Positions 52,221 through 63,092 are shown, counted from the stretch's first letter. The stretch is DNA of 64,000 nucleotides from Hymenobacter sp. GOD-10R (GCF_035609205.1 NZ_CP141184.1:3748501-3812500), one strand, 5' to 3'. Made by a program: numbers and translations. The notes: a model not told the origin generated them from the sequence alone.

Positions 52221-54461
52221 ATGCATAAACGCTACTCTTCTTTCTTTTTCCACCGCTTGCTGCTGATGCTTCCGTTGCTGGTGCTGGCGCGCCTCAGCCA
52301 CGCGACGCACATTGTGGGAGGTGAGCTAGATCTGCAATACAAATCGGGCAGCACCTACACGCTCACGCTCAACCTGTATTTTGATGCGGTGAACGGCAGC
52401 GTCGGTGCTCTGGATAACGACCTCACCGCGAGCATTTTTGAGAAGACGACTAACAAACGCATGCTCAACGTGTCGCTGCCCCTCGTCAACAATTCGTTTG
52501 TGTCGTACACCAATCCGGCTTGTACCCGCTCCGACCTAAGCACGCGGCGGCTGGTGTACACCCGCGACGTGCAGCTACCAGCGGCCACGTTCATCAATCT
52601 GACGGGGTACTACGTGGCCGTGGAGCGCTGCTGCCGCAACAACGTGATTGGCAACATTGTAAACCCAGGCGGGGCCGGCCAGACGTTCTACCTAGAGTTT
52701 CCGGCCGTCGTGCGCAACGGCAAGGCCTTCCTAAATTCAACGCCACGTATCTTCCCCCCACTGAGCGACTACGCTTGCCGGGGTGAGCTATTCTACTACA
52801 ATTTCGGGGGACAGGATGTCGACGGCGATTCGCTGGTGTATGAACTCGTAACGCCCCTGAACGGCCACTCTAGTAGCGGCAATTCCAAGCCTGGCCAAGC
52901 CGAGCCCGTGCCTTATGACCCAATTACGTGGTTAACGGGGCGCAGTGAACAGAACCAGATTCCGGGTACTCCTACCCTTTCTATTGGTCGTACCACAGGG
53001 CGGCTCGAAGTGCGCCCCACCCAGCTTGGTTTGTTTGTATTCGGAATTAAGTGCAGCGAATACCGCAACAAGGAGAAGATTGGCGAGGTGCGCCGCGACT
53101 TCCAGCTGAAGGTTATTACCTGCTCCTCCAACACCGACCCCACAGTCCAGGTCATGTTGCCGGATACGCGCGTGTACCAACCCAACCGGGACACGCTAAA
53201 CCTGCGGCCGGGCAGCAACCGTTGCATCAACCTGCGCTTCACCGACCCGGACCCCGCCTCGAACCTCACGATGTCATTGAGCCCCGTGAACTTTACGGGG
53301 GTACTTCCCACCTTCACCACAACCAAGGGGATGGTGCACGCACCTGGCGCACCCGATACGCTGGTTTCGCAACTTTGCTTTCCTACCTGCCTCGACACCA
53401 AGGGCAAAGTGTACCTGCTCGATGTGATTGTGGCTGACGATGGCTGTAGCTTGCCGAAGCGCGACACGGTACGGGTGGCTTTCACCTCCAAGCCTGACCC
53501 CAACTCGGCCCCTACCTTAACCACTACCGCCGATCCGACTACCCCCCTGCGCGTGCGCCTAGGTGACCTGGTCACGTTCGACGTAATCGGCAACGACCCC
53601 GACAATGACGCGGTAACGCTAGAAATGGCGGGTCGCAACTTCGTCCCAGCGAGCATAGGCGCGCAGTTTACCGTAGCGGCAGGCACCAACCCAAGTCGTG
53701 CGCGCTTCTCCTGGCGCGTCGATTGCGCGGCCGTTGCGGCGGGCAAAACGCTTTACGAGTTTGTGTTTACGGCTACGGCTAACCCTTGCACTGAGCGCCA
53801 AGTAAGTACCATCGTCATTCCTATGCAGATCGAGTACATCAATGGGCCGCCGGTGCTTACCTCTACCCTGCCGCCAGCTGATCCGGCGACAACCGCGGTT
53901 TCGGTCGTGCGCCGTACCCTAGGTAGCTCCTATGAAGCCACCTTCACCGGCCTCGACAGCGACCAGGATGCGTTGGTACTTTCAGCTACCGGCAATGGCT
54001 TCGACCTCGCGGAGGCAGGCATGCGCTTCGTGCCGGTTAATGGCAAAGGACAAGCCACGGCCACTTTTCACTGGGACCCTTCCTGTGAGATCGTGACCCG
54101 GGGCGGAGTGGAAGTCACCTTCAAGCTCCAAGAAGCTAGCTGCGCGGCCAGAACCATCCCCCGTACTGTGCGCTTCGAAGTGTTTAGCGCCGATACGCTC
54201 ACGTTCCTGCCAGCAAACATTTTTACCCCAAACGGCGACAACAAAAACGACTTTTTCGAGCTACCCACTTTGCCGCCAGATTACTGTGGCTCTCTGCTCA
54301 GTAGTATCAAGATTTTCAGCCGCTGGGGCAACGAAGTATACCGCACAGTCAACCGTGACCTGCACTGGGACGGAGGCGGCTTGCCGGCAGGTGTTTACTA
54401 TTACCTCATCGAATACACTGATAAAAAACGGTTCCGCGGCACGGTCACCATTGCTCCCTAG
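52221..54461 (+). CDS. gliding motility-associated C-terminal domain (T9SS type B) protein
   Basis: A 746-residue secreted protein. The ATG at 52221 opens a signal (FHRLLLMLPLLVLARLSHA-TH). The mature N-terminus HIVGGELDLQYKSG is typical of a large Cytophagales surface family. Several Ig/cadherin-like repeats follow, with calcium-type words such as GQDVDGDSLVYELV, GNDPDNDAVTLEMAG and GLDSDQDALVLSATG. The last 85 residues are the CHU_C domain (FLPANIFTPNGDNKNDFFEL, IFSRWGNEVYRTVNRD, GGLPAGVYYYLIEYTD). It is likely anchored at the surface for adhesion or motility. A TTG at 52158 is rejected as start. Confidence 0.93.
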   Translation: MHKRYSSFFFHRLLLMLPLLVLARLSHATHIVGGELDLQYKSGSTYTLTLNLYFDAVNGSVGALDNDLTASIFEKTTNKRMLNVSLPLVNNSFVSYTNPACTRSDLSTRRLVYTRDVQLPAATFINLTGYYVAVERCCRNNVIGNIVNPGGAGQTFYLEFPAVVRNGKAFLNSTPRIFPPLSDYACRGELFYYNFGGQDVDGDSLVYELVTPLNGHSSSGNSKPGQAEPVPYDPITWLTGRSEQNQIPGTPTLSIGRTTGRLEVRPTQLGLFVFGIKCSEYRNKEKIGEVRRDFQLKVITCSSNTDPTVQVMLPDTRVYQPNRDTLNLRPGSNRCINLRFTDPDPASNLTMSLSPVNFTGVLPTFTTTKGMVHAPGAPDTLVSQLCFPTCLDTKGKVYLLDVIVADDGCSLPKRDTVRVAFTSKPDPNSAPTLTTTADPTTPLRVRLGDLVTFDVIGNDPDNDAVTLEMAGRNFVPASIGAQFTVAAGTNPSRARFSWRVDCAAVAAGKTLYEFVFTATANPCTERQVSTIVIPMQIEYINGPPVLTSTLPPADPATTAVSVVRRTLGSSYEATFTGLDSDQDALVLSATGNGFDLAEAGMRFVPVNGKGQATATFHWDPSCEIVTRGGVEVTFKLQEASCAARTIPRTVRFEVFSADTLTFLPANIFTPNGDNKNDFFELPTLPPDYCGSLLSSIKIFSRWGNEVYRTVNRDLHWDGGGLPAGVYYYLIEYTDKKRFRGTVTIAP

Positions 54462-54496
54462 CCGTAGCACCTAGGTTCGTCTTCTCGTTGGAAGGA

Positions 54497-54537
54497 ACAC
54501 AAAAAGCCCTGCTGTGTATCAGCAGGGCTTTTTGTGT
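54497..54537. terminator. bidirectional terminator
   Basis: ACACAAAAAGCCCTGCTG-TGTAT-CAGCAGGGCTTTTTGTGT, 18-base arms with A5/T5 tracts, between convergent genes. Confidence 0.85.
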
Positions 54538-54558
54538 AGCAACTGTAGCATGCTTTCG

Positions 54559-55209
54559 TTAATACAGAAATAGAAACACGACGAACAATCCTAGCCATAG
54601 CACATCGATGAAGTGCCAGTATACCGTGAGCATGCGTAGTTGCAGGCGCCGGTAAGGATTGCGGATGTAGACCAAGGTGCGTACCGCGTCGCGAGAGGCG
54701 TGCAACGTGCGCAACAAGAGCACGAACAAAAAGATAATGCCGCCCAAGACGTGCACAATGTGCAACCCCGAAATCAAGTAGATGTAGGTATAGCTTGCGT
54801 CGCCATCCTCTCCGGAGAAGAGCGCTCCTTGCGCATCCAGCTCGCGCCAACCCGCTATTTGTAGGCCCATGAAAATAGCGCCAAGCATCATAGTAGCACC
54901 TAGACAACGGGCTAGGTTGTTCATGTCGTCTTGCTGGTAAATGCGGCGGGCTTGGTTGACGGTATAGCTGCTCACCAGCAACACAATGGTGCTTATGGAA
55001 AAATAGCGGGGGAACGAATGTAGCCCCGAGGGAAGCGCGCTGAAATAACGGGTATGCGAATAGGCGCCTACCAGAATCACGAAGAGCACCGTGATTCCCA
55101 CCATGCTCAAGTACAATAGCATTAGCAGGGGCGACATACGCTCCATGCGGGCAAAAGCGGAGGGCGTTCGACGGGCCCCGACCTTATTACGTTCTTTATC
55201 AGAATTCAT
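54559..55209 (-). CDS. cytochrome c oxidase subunit III-like protein (orphan)
   Basis: A 216-residue membrane protein with five helices. Subunit III words are LHSFPRYFSISTIVLLVSSY, MGLQIAGWRELDAQGALFSG, LISGLHIVHVLGGIIFLFVL and the C-terminal YWHFIDVLWLGLFVVFLFLY. The ATG at 55209 (MNSDKERNKVG) is preferred to an upstream frame reaching 55311. No subunits I, II or IV lie alongside, so it must join an oxidase encoded elsewhere or replace a subunit in one. Confidence 0.88.
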   Translation of the reverse strand: MNSDKERNKVGARRTPSAFARMERMSPLLMLLYLSMVGITVLFVILVGAYSHTRYFSALPSGLHSFPRYFSISTIVLLVSSYTVNQARRIYQQDDMNNLARCLGATMMLGAIFMGLQIAGWRELDAQGALFSGEDGDASYTYIYLISGLHIVHVLGGIIFLFVLLLRTLHASRDAVRTLVYIRNPYRRLQLRMLTVYWHFIDVLWLGLFVVFLFLY

Positions 55210-55386
55210 CAGTGGGAGTGACAGCAGTGTGTTTTGGCAAACCATTCTAACGCCCTTTAGTTCCGTGCTTTCCTTTTGCCTAGATAAAGTATGCCGTAGC
55301 CCAAGGTACACAAAAAACCCAGCGCTGCGCCCCTCGTTTTCTAGTGGAAAATACTATTATCCACCGGGTTGGGGTAGACATAGTAC

Positions 55387-55773
55387 CTAGCTCCCGCGGA
55401 AGAACGAGCCAATCTTACCTAGCACGGCGTGAAACGTAATTTTGGGAGAGCGGCCCGCCCCAAACGTTACGTGCGTTTTACCAGCCACGCGCAGTTCGAG
55501 CACCAACTCTAGCTGCCGGGCTAGGTCGTTGAGCTGCTGCAAAGGATCGAACCCTTTGGGCGGCTTGGGTTTCTCAGGACCACCGCCCGGCGGGCCGCTT
55601 GTAAGCGTATCGAACACGCGCTGGTTGGGGAAATTGATAATCAGATAGCCGCCTGAGCCAGCTATCTGAATGTCTTCGTTGTTGAAAGAAAGAACCAGGC
55701 GCGCATCTATCTCCAGGCCGCTAGCCAAGGCGCGAGCCGGCAGCTGCCGCAGAAGTCGCCCCAGATGATGCAC
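55387..55773 (-). CDS. hypothetical protein, downstream half of a possibly frameshifted gene
   Basis: 128 codons from an ATG at 55773. Residues 15-60 are beta-rich (SGLEIDARLVLSFNNEDIQI then FPNQRVFDTLTSG), then a Pro/Gly linker (PPGGGPEKPKPPKGF) and a C-terminal ELVLELRVAGKTHVTFGAGR. It overlaps the gene at 55721-55984 by 53 bases in the +1 frame. The two read naturally as one protein of about 200 residues joined at about 55725. No family was recognised. Confidence 0.55.
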   Translation of the reverse strand: MHHLGRLLRQLPARALASGLEIDARLVLSFNNEDIQIAGSGGYLIINFPNQRVFDTLTSGPPGGGPEKPKPPKGFDPLQQLNDLARQLELVLELRVAGKTHVTFGAGRSPKITFHAVLGKIGSFFRGS

Positions 55774-55984
55774 TTATGGCGGGGCTCTCGCCACGCGTTT
55801 TGATGCGGAGTGAACCATTCAGGCGCCATGTAGCAGGCGCAGCGGCAGGGTTTTGTGCATTAGGCACTTGCAGTTCCATTTGGTCGAAGGCGCAGGTAAG
55901 CTCCACGCCGCCCGAGAGCTTAGAAAGCAACGAAGCAGCCGTGTCGGCCCAAGAAGAAGCAGATTGAGAAGTAGCGTCAGCCAT
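55721..55984 (-). CDS. hypothetical protein, upstream half of a possibly frameshifted gene
   Basis: 87 codons from an ATG at 55984 (MADATSQSASSWADTAASLL). Residues 25-60 form a beta segment (LTCAFDQMELQVPNAQNPAA, ATWRLNGSLRIKT) like that at the start of the downstream ORF. The frame ends in an Ala/Ser-rich tail (SAAAAGSRLG) and a TAG, just where the +1 frame continues ALASGLEIDARL. A single inserted base, a programmed shift, or translational coupling of two genes would explain it. Confidence 0.55.
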   Translation of the reverse strand: MADATSQSASSWADTAASLLSKLSGGVELTCAFDQMELQVPNAQNPAAAPATWRLNGSLRIKTRGESPAISASSGATSAAAAGSRLG

Positions 55985-56214
55985 AGGGGTAAAATGTAAA
56001 GAAGGGTACCAAGTACAGAAGAAACGTGTCTGCCAGGCGCAAGTTGCGCCGCTCTGTCAACCCTAGCTTTTCAGCCGGGCGTTGTCGCCAACAAGGTTAA
56101 GGTAGAAAACAGCCGGAATCAACTACCGTTCAGCTAGCAAAAACAGGATCTTTATAGAATCCAATCTGCGGGCCATGCGTAGTAGAAAAATAACCTATCG
56201 TTTTCTTCTCGAAC

Positions 56215-57045
56215 ATGATCTGCTCCGCCCTTTTCCGCCCCCTACTTCTTGGAACCTTTGCTTGTCTGCCCCTAGCTTCTGTCCTCGCGCAAACCACCGA
56301 TACTACGCAGCCCACATCGGCCGCGGCACCGGGTGGCTGCGTTCATCCCTTCGGCTTGGATGATAACACGGAATACGTGTATCAGCTCTTCGATCGGGAC
56401 GGTAAGAGTCAGGGCGTAATTCGCAACCGCGTAGTCAGCCTAGGTACCGAAACAAACAAGAAACAAACGATTACAACGAATACCGTCCTGATTAAGAGCG
56501 GCATCTACGACACCAAAAGCCGGCTGGTGCACTCGCAGGATCTCACCTACCGCTGCCGCCAAGACACCAGCTTCACAGACGGTTTGGGGGAGCTCAGCTT
56601 CGAGAGCTTGCGCCGTTTCCGCGACCGGCGTCTCGCCTTTGCCCCAGTACCTTTGGCTTGGCCCAACCAACCGACGGTGGGTAGCGAGTTGCCGGGCGGG
56701 GGCGTGACGGTAGACGTAAGCAGTTCCGTTGTGGATATCGCTAAAGTTTTCTCCAAAGTGCAAAAGCGGCGCGTGGTCAGCGACCTTAGCCCTATCACTA
56801 CCCCAGCCGGAACGTTTGCGTGTTATAAGATCGAATCGGAGCGAGAATCGGGCACCTTGGCCCACGTGGATATGCTGCTACGTACCGTCAGCAAAGTAGT
56901 CGACTACTATTCGCCCAACGTAGGCCTTGTCAGAACGGAAGTTTACGGCAAGAATGGTAAACTGGAGCAAACCCGTGTGCTGACTGAGCGCAACCTAGGA
57001 GGCAAGGCCAACCAGAGCGCCGTGCAGAAAAAAGTTAAAATGTAA
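56215..57045 (+). CDS. TapB-like (DUF3108-type) secreted protein
   Basis: A 276-residue exported protein; signal FRPLLLGTFACLPLASVLA-Q. The mature part carries a long beta domain: EYVYQLFDRDGKSQGVIRNR, TEYRCRQ-type LTYRCRQDTSFTDGLG, VQKRRVVSDLSPITTPAGTF and YYSPNVGLVRTEVYGKNGKL. These match proteins annotated as TapB-like in Bacteroidota, with a DUF3108-like fold. The role is unknown. It ends 160 bases before ligA on the same strand, with a small hairpin between. Confidence 0.75.
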   Translation: MICSALFRPLLLGTFACLPLASVLAQTTDTTQPTSAAAPGGCVHPFGLDDNTEYVYQLFDRDGKSQGVIRNRVVSLGTETNKKQTITTNTVLIKSGIYDTKSRLVHSQDLTYRCRQDTSFTDGLGELSFESLRRFRDRRLAFAPVPLAWPNQPTVGSELPGGGVTVDVSSSVVDIAKVFSKVQKRRVVSDLSPITTPAGTFACYKIESERESGTLAHVDMLLRTVSKVVDYYSPNVGLVRTEVYGKNGKLEQTRVLTERNLGGKANQSAVQKKVKM

Positions 57046-57172
57046 CTAAATACCTAGCCTAGGCAGTGAGCTAGCTCCTGCTGTTTAACTGCTTATGCTA
57101 TAACCTCGAAACGGCTGCCTAACCTGGGCGGCCGTTTTTCGTTGGAACAAATACGGGTAACTGGCTCCCTAA

Positions 57173-59272
<2,100 letters not shown>

Positions 59273-59307
59273 CTGCAGCTGAACATTGGTCACGTAAGCG
59301 CGTAGAG

Positions 59308-59367
59308 CACACGGTTTGTATGAAAAAACCGCAACCGTTTGCATAAAATTACTGCAACCGTTTGCAT
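59308..59367 (+). promoter_or_regulatory. tandem LacI-type operator-like repeats, 23-bp phase
   Basis: TGCAACCGTTTGCA occurs at 59353-59366, the same word less its first base (GCAACCGTTTGCAT) at 59331-59344, and a degenerate copy (ACGGTTTGTATG) at 59311-59322. The GTTTG words begin at 59314, 59337 and 59360, exactly 23 bases apart. The imperfect palindrome with a central CG resembles sites of LacI/GalR regulators. No LacI gene is in the window. Confidence 0.55.
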
Positions 59368-59392
59368 AGTAAAAAAATGCCCTTACCTTAGT

Positions 59393-59536
59393 GCTCACTA
59401 ACCAGCCGCCCATGGGCGCGGCGCTCCAACCGTGAGTCAGACCGGCTTCCACCCGGGCCCGTCTACTAACCTCCCACCCAACTTCCCACCCATTGGCTCA
59501 CGGTTGCAGCGCTGCGCTCAGGCGCAGCGTTTTGCG
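59393..59536 (+). ncRNA. candidate structured leader of the rhodanese gene, with terminator-like hairpin
   Basis: GCGCTCCAACCGTGAG (from about 59421) pairs with CTCACGGTTGCAGCGC (to about 59513), enclosing a C-rich loop that contains CCCACCCAACTTCCCACCC (59473-59491). The right end continues GCTGCGC-TCAG-GCGCAGC followed by GTTTTG, a terminator-like hairpin, 18 bases before the rhodanese ATG. A leader that can terminate before the gene is possible; no known riboswitch was recognised. Confidence 0.4.
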
Positions 59537-59548
59537 TAGTTTTACCCC

Positions 59549-59929
59549 ATGAAACTTCTGCACCTTCTCTCCTCAACGGCTATTGCACTTTCCCTTGCTG
59601 GTTGTGCACAATCCCAAACTACCCCCGTTGCTGCTCCAGCAACCACGGCTCAGCTCATGCAGCAGCCCAACGTGGTAGTGCTCGATGTACGTACCCCAGA
59701 CGAGTACGCCAGCGGCCACTTACAGAATGCTCGTAATCTTGACTTCAAGGCGGCCGATTTTTCCACTCAGATTGCTCACCTAGACACGGCCAAAACTTAT
59801 GTACTCTACTGTGCTTCCGGCAACCGGAGCGGCAAAGCTGGAGTGCTTATGCAGCAGCAAGGATTCCGTAAGGTCTTAAATGCGGGCGGGTTTAAGACGC
59901 TAAAAGAGAGCGGCTTGAAGACCGAATAA
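59549..59929 (+). CDS. rhodanese-like lipoprotein
   Basis: A 126-residue envelope lipoprotein: the signal ends in the lipobox SLAGC (Cys19). The single rhodanese domain covers about 35-125 with VVVLDVRTPDEYASGHLQNA and the active-site loop YCASGNRS, whose Cys is the persulfide carrier. It would transfer sulfur or act on thiols in the periplasm. It follows the structured region with tandem operator-like repeats and is convergent with a deacetylase gene across a very long palindrome. Confidence 0.92.
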   Translation: MKLLHLLSSTAIALSLAGCAQSQTTPVAAPATTAQLMQQPNVVVLDVRTPDEYASGHLQNARNLDFKAADFSTQIAHLDTAKTYVLYCASGNRSGKAGVLMQQQGFRKVLNAGGFKTLKESGLKTE

Positions 59930-59940
59930 AGTATACTGCT

Positions 59941-60023
59941 ACCTAGCCTAAACTTCAAAGCCCCTGTAAGTACCAGAATCACTTGTTCTGGTACTTACAG
60001 GGGCTTTGAAGTTTAGGCTAGGT
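59941..60023. terminator. 83-bp inverted repeat (38-bp perfect arms) between convergent genes
   Basis: ACCTAGCCTAAACTTCAAAG ... GTACCAGAA pairs perfectly with its complement across the loop TCACTTG. The arms contain CTTCAAAGCCCC/GGGGCTTTGAAG. It separates the rhodanese (+) and deacetylase (-) genes. Confidence 0.75.
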
Positions 60024-60046
60024 CTTACTTATCCTATCTGTGTAGT

Positions 60047-60943
60047 CTAAAAGCTGTTCACCATGCTGTTGTGCAATGTTCTGGGCGACCAGTACCCACT
60101 CGCAATAAGGCGGCGCACGGTATACAGCGGATCCTGTTGGTCACGCTTCTCCGACAACACAAAGGCCGACACAAAGCCGCGTTTCTTCAGCTCGGGAATG
60201 GCTTCGGGGTTCCAGAGGCCGAAAGGATAGGCGAAGTATTTTATGGGTTTGCCGGTAATTTCTTCGAGTTGCTTTGTGGGCTTATCAATTTGCGTTGCCC
60301 AATCTTCGCCCTTGTACTTTTTCACATTGTGGTGGTCCCACGTGTGTGAGCCAATCACGTTGCCCGCATCGGCGAGTTCTTTTACTTGCGCCCGGCTCAT
60401 GTAATGCGGCCGTCCGAGTGACACAGTCATCACAAAGTAGACGGCCTTGAAGCCATACTTATCTAGCTCAGGCTTGGCAACGGTAAACTGATCGAGGTCT
60501 GTGTCGTCAAAGGTCAACATGACGGGCTTGCTCGGGAGTGGCGCCCCGGTAGCGAGGTAAGCGTATAGCTGATCAGGCAAAACGCTGTGATATCCACTAT
60601 CTGCCAGCATTTTAATTTGCTGACGAAAGGTCTCAACCGGCACAATGTAATCCTTAGCCCGGCGTGAATCACGCGGCCGCCAGTCACGAATCTGATGGTA
60701 GCACAAGATGGGCACTTGCTCGCGAGCGTAAATAGTAGCAGGCGGAGCAATTTTATTGGCCGGAATGCTCGATGGATCAAGCGGTTTCGCCGCAGCCTCA
60801 GTATTAGTAGCCTCAGGGCTAGCTAGGGTGCCTTTGTCAACAACCTCAGTTGCTGCGGCAGACTTGGTTTCGCACGAGGAGAGCGAGAGGGCAGCTACCA
60901 GGGAGGTGGCGACTGTAAGCGAAGCAGTACGGAACAAATACAT
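60047..60943 (-). CDS. polysaccharide deacetylase family lipoprotein
   Basis: A 298-residue NodB-fold protein; signal VATSLVAALSLSSC with the lipobox Cys at about residue 24, then a Ser/Thr/Ala-rich linker to about residue 70. Catalytic words are VPILCYHQIRDW, VMLTFDDTDLDQF (Asp pair) and GSHTWDHHNV (metal His). PGA/PgaB-like deacetylases have the same opening. It would de-N-acetylate an extracellular polysaccharide or peptidoglycan at the outer envelope. It is divergent from dapA. Confidence 0.92.
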   Translation of the reverse strand: MYLFRTASLTVATSLVAALSLSSCETKSAAATEVVDKGTLASPEATNTEAAAKPLDPSSIPANKIAPPATIYAREQVPILCYHQIRDWRPRDSRRAKDYIVPVETFRQQIKMLADSGYHSVLPDQLYAYLATGAPLPSKPVMLTFDDTDLDQFTVAKPELDKYGFKAVYFVMTVSLGRPHYMSRAQVKELADAGNVIGSHTWDHHNVKKYKGEDWATQIDKPTKQLEEITGKPIKYFAYPFGLWNPEAIPELKKRGFVSAFVLSEKRDQQDPLYTVRRLIASGYWSPRTLHNSMVNSF

Positions 60944-61078
60944 AGGGAGTTAGTGCCGGTCTCAAGGATAAAAACCGGATATTTTGCGGAAAGCAAAGCC
61001 TAGGCCAAGCAACCACACCAATGGAGTTTGTACCTTCGCATCCGCCTTTCCAGGCTCAAAGCAACAGCTTTTTCTTAC

Positions 61079-61948
61079 ATGGACCAACTCCGCGGTACGG
61101 GCATCGCACTCGTAACACCTTTTACTCCCACCCCTGATCATGCAGTAGACTACGTAGCCTTGCGGCGTCTACTCGACTTCACTATTGACGGTGGCATCGA
61201 ATATCTTGTCATCAACGGCACCACAGCCGAGTCGCCTACGGTGACGGCTGACGAGAAAACGGAGATTCTGCGCGTTGTGAAAGAACACGTAGCAGGTCGC
61301 GTACCACTCGTGTACGGAATGGGTGGTAACGACACGATGGGCGTAGAAGCCCAACTACAGGCCACCGACCTGACGGGCATTGCCGCCATTCTTTCTGTTA
61401 GCCCTGCCTACAACAAACCGTCGCAGCAAGGCATTATCCAGCATTATCTGCGCGTAGCGGACGCTTCGCCAGTGCCAGTCATTCTTTATAACGTGCCGGG
61501 CCGGACCAGTTCCAACATGACTGCCGACACAACGCTGCGCCTCGCCCAGCACGATAATATTATTGGCACCAAGGAAGCAAGCGGCAACTTAGAGCAATGC
61601 ATGGTCATTGCCGCACGCAAGCCTAATAACTTCCTCCTTATCAGCGGCGACGACTTACTCACCGTTCCCATGATTTCTTTCGGAGCAGTAGGCGTCATTA
61701 GCGTACTCGGCAATGCATTCCCCGAACGTATGGCTCAAATGACGCGCCATGCCTTATCTGGCAACTTTGCTGAAGCCAGTAAGCTCCTCTATGAGTTCTT
61801 GCCTCTTAACCCTTTGATGTATGAGGAAAGCAACCCTGTGGGCGTGAAAGCGATACTCGAAGCCCTAGGTTTGTGCTCGGCAGCAGCTCGCCTTCCGTTA
61901 ATGGAAGCCTCTGGAGGCTTAAAGGAAAGGATTCAGAAACTGCTGTAG
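61079..61948 (+). CDS. dapA: 4-hydroxy-tetrahydrodipicolinate synthase
   Basis: A 289-residue TIM-barrel lyase that joins pyruvate and aspartate semialdehyde in lysine and diaminopimelate synthesis. The Schiff-base Lys165 lies in IGTKEASGN and the proton-relay Tyr137 in YNVPGRT. Other family words are VINGTTAESPTVTADEK and YGMGGNDT. The ATG at 61079 (MDQLRGTGIALVTPF) is preferred to a TTG-led extension. Full length. Transcribed alone and ended by a long bidirectional hairpin. Confidence 0.96.
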   Translation: MDQLRGTGIALVTPFTPTPDHAVDYVALRRLLDFTIDGGIEYLVINGTTAESPTVTADEKTEILRVVKEHVAGRVPLVYGMGGNDTMGVEAQLQATDLTGIAAILSVSPAYNKPSQQGIIQHYLRVADASPVPVILYNVPGRTSSNMTADTTLRLAQHDNIIGTKEASGNLEQCMVIAARKPNNFLLISGDDLLTVPMISFGAVGVISVLGNAFPERMAQMTRHALSGNFAEASKLLYEFLPLNPLMYEESNPVGVKAILEALGLCSAAARLPLMEASGGLKERIQKLL

Positions 61949-61984
61949 TTCACTTAAAGTACGCTGCTAGCTTGTAACAGAAAA

Positions 61985-62044
61985 AAGCCCAAAACAAGAA
62001 AGGGAGCATGCCGAGTAGCACGCTCCCTTTCTTGTTTTGGGCTT
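61985..62044. terminator. bidirectional terminator, 23-bp perfect stem
   Basis: AAGCCCAAAACAAGAAAGGG(AGC) and its exact complement surround a 14-base loop that pairs further with one mismatch. It lies between dapA (+) and the cupin gene (-). Confidence 0.85.
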
Positions 62045-62064
62045 CTAGTTAATTCTTTTTGAGA

Positions 62065-62964
62065 CTAAGCAGGCATGCTCATTCTCTCTTGCATATCGAT
62101 TATGCGACCTAGAATTTTGCCGTAAGCTAGTGTAGCTAGGGCTACAGCAGGGTGGTTCTTTTTACGTAAGTCGTAGTTGTCCTGCGTGAAATCCGCCCAA
62201 TTCAAGGTGTTCAAGTGCACCCGGCCTACTGATACGCTAGGTTCGTGAATTTGGGTCGTATGCCACCACTTCGTTGGAAACAGAATCGTTTCGCCTTCCT
62301 CCACGGTAACCCGTATTGGCTTTGCTTTTTTGAAAAGCGGAAACTTTTCGTAGTCAGGATTAAAGATGTCTATCTGGGACACCTTTTTGTTTTCTTCCTT
62401 TGGGTACATGTACTCTACTTGATCCGGTGAGTACAGGATAAAATCTTTGGCGCCGTAGAGCTGGGTTATTTGCGTGTGCAGAAATAGCGCATCTACGTGC
62501 AAATACGGAAAGCTAGCTCCGTTGCCGCCCAAGAAGATTTCATACACTTCAGTGCCACGTAGCATGAGCTTCGGCAGCAGCGGATGTTTGATCCGGTCTG
62601 ACTTTCCAAAGACAATCTCGGGCTTTAGCTCCTCCATCAACTCCGGAAAATACCGCTCGATATTCAAGTTACAGGGGTAGGGCGCTGGGCTGGAAGGGCT
62701 AGAAACCAGGATGCGGTCTACGACCTCTGCTATTGTGTACGACTTGCCTTTTATCTCTTTTGTGAGGTGGCCGTAGTTCTTTTTGAAAAACGATGGAGTG
62801 AATTTCCCCATGGCACCCCATTTCCGGGCAACATCGGTTAGCACCACCGGAATGCCGGGCTCAATATATTCCGCCATCAGCTCCCGGTGCGAGAGATTGC
62901 TGCGCTTGTCAATAGAAGTCAAGTGGGAATAAGCAGACTGTTTCTGCGCCGTTAGGGTAGACAT
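62065..62964 (-). CDS. JmjC/cupin-like domain protein (2-oxoglutarate/Fe dioxygenase type)
   Basis: A 299-residue cupin of the JmjC/FIH type. The metal ligands are His156 and Asp158 in YLHVDALF, and His235 in KWWHTTQ. IPVVLTDVARKWGAMGKFTP and EEGETILFPTKWWH are standard for the family. FYLYSPD-like strand reads KDFILYSPDQVEYMYPKE. It probably hydroxylates a protein or peptide in the cytosol; the target is unknown. It lies alone between dapA and the LutA-type gene. Confidence 0.9.
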   Translation of the reverse strand: MSTLTAQKQSAYSHLTSIDKRSNLSHRELMAEYIEPGIPVVLTDVARKWGAMGKFTPSFFKKNYGHLTKEIKGKSYTIAEVVDRILVSSPSSPAPYPCNLNIERYFPELMEELKPEIVFGKSDRIKHPLLPKLMLRGTEVYEIFLGGNGASFPYLHVDALFLHTQITQLYGAKDFILYSPDQVEYMYPKEENKKVSQIDIFNPDYEKFPLFKKAKPIRVTVEEGETILFPTKWWHTTQIHEPSVSVGRVHLNTLNWADFTQDNYDLRKKNHPAVALATLAYGKILGRIIDMQERMSMPA

Positions 62965-63092
62965 GATGGATCAATAAAGAATGATTAGCAGAGGAAGTAG
63001 TAACCGAGGAGCTACCACGACATAAATATATAGTAATTTTTATATTTATAAAAGCCTATTCATTTTCTTTTCGGCAAATACCCGCTGGCGCA

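Noticed and set aside
52913-53746. 277-codon minus-strand ORF inside the gliding-motility C-terminal protein gene
   Set aside because: Antisense shadow in GC-rich DNA; composition (Arg/Ser/Val-rich) and lack of domains contrast with the clear plus-strand protein.
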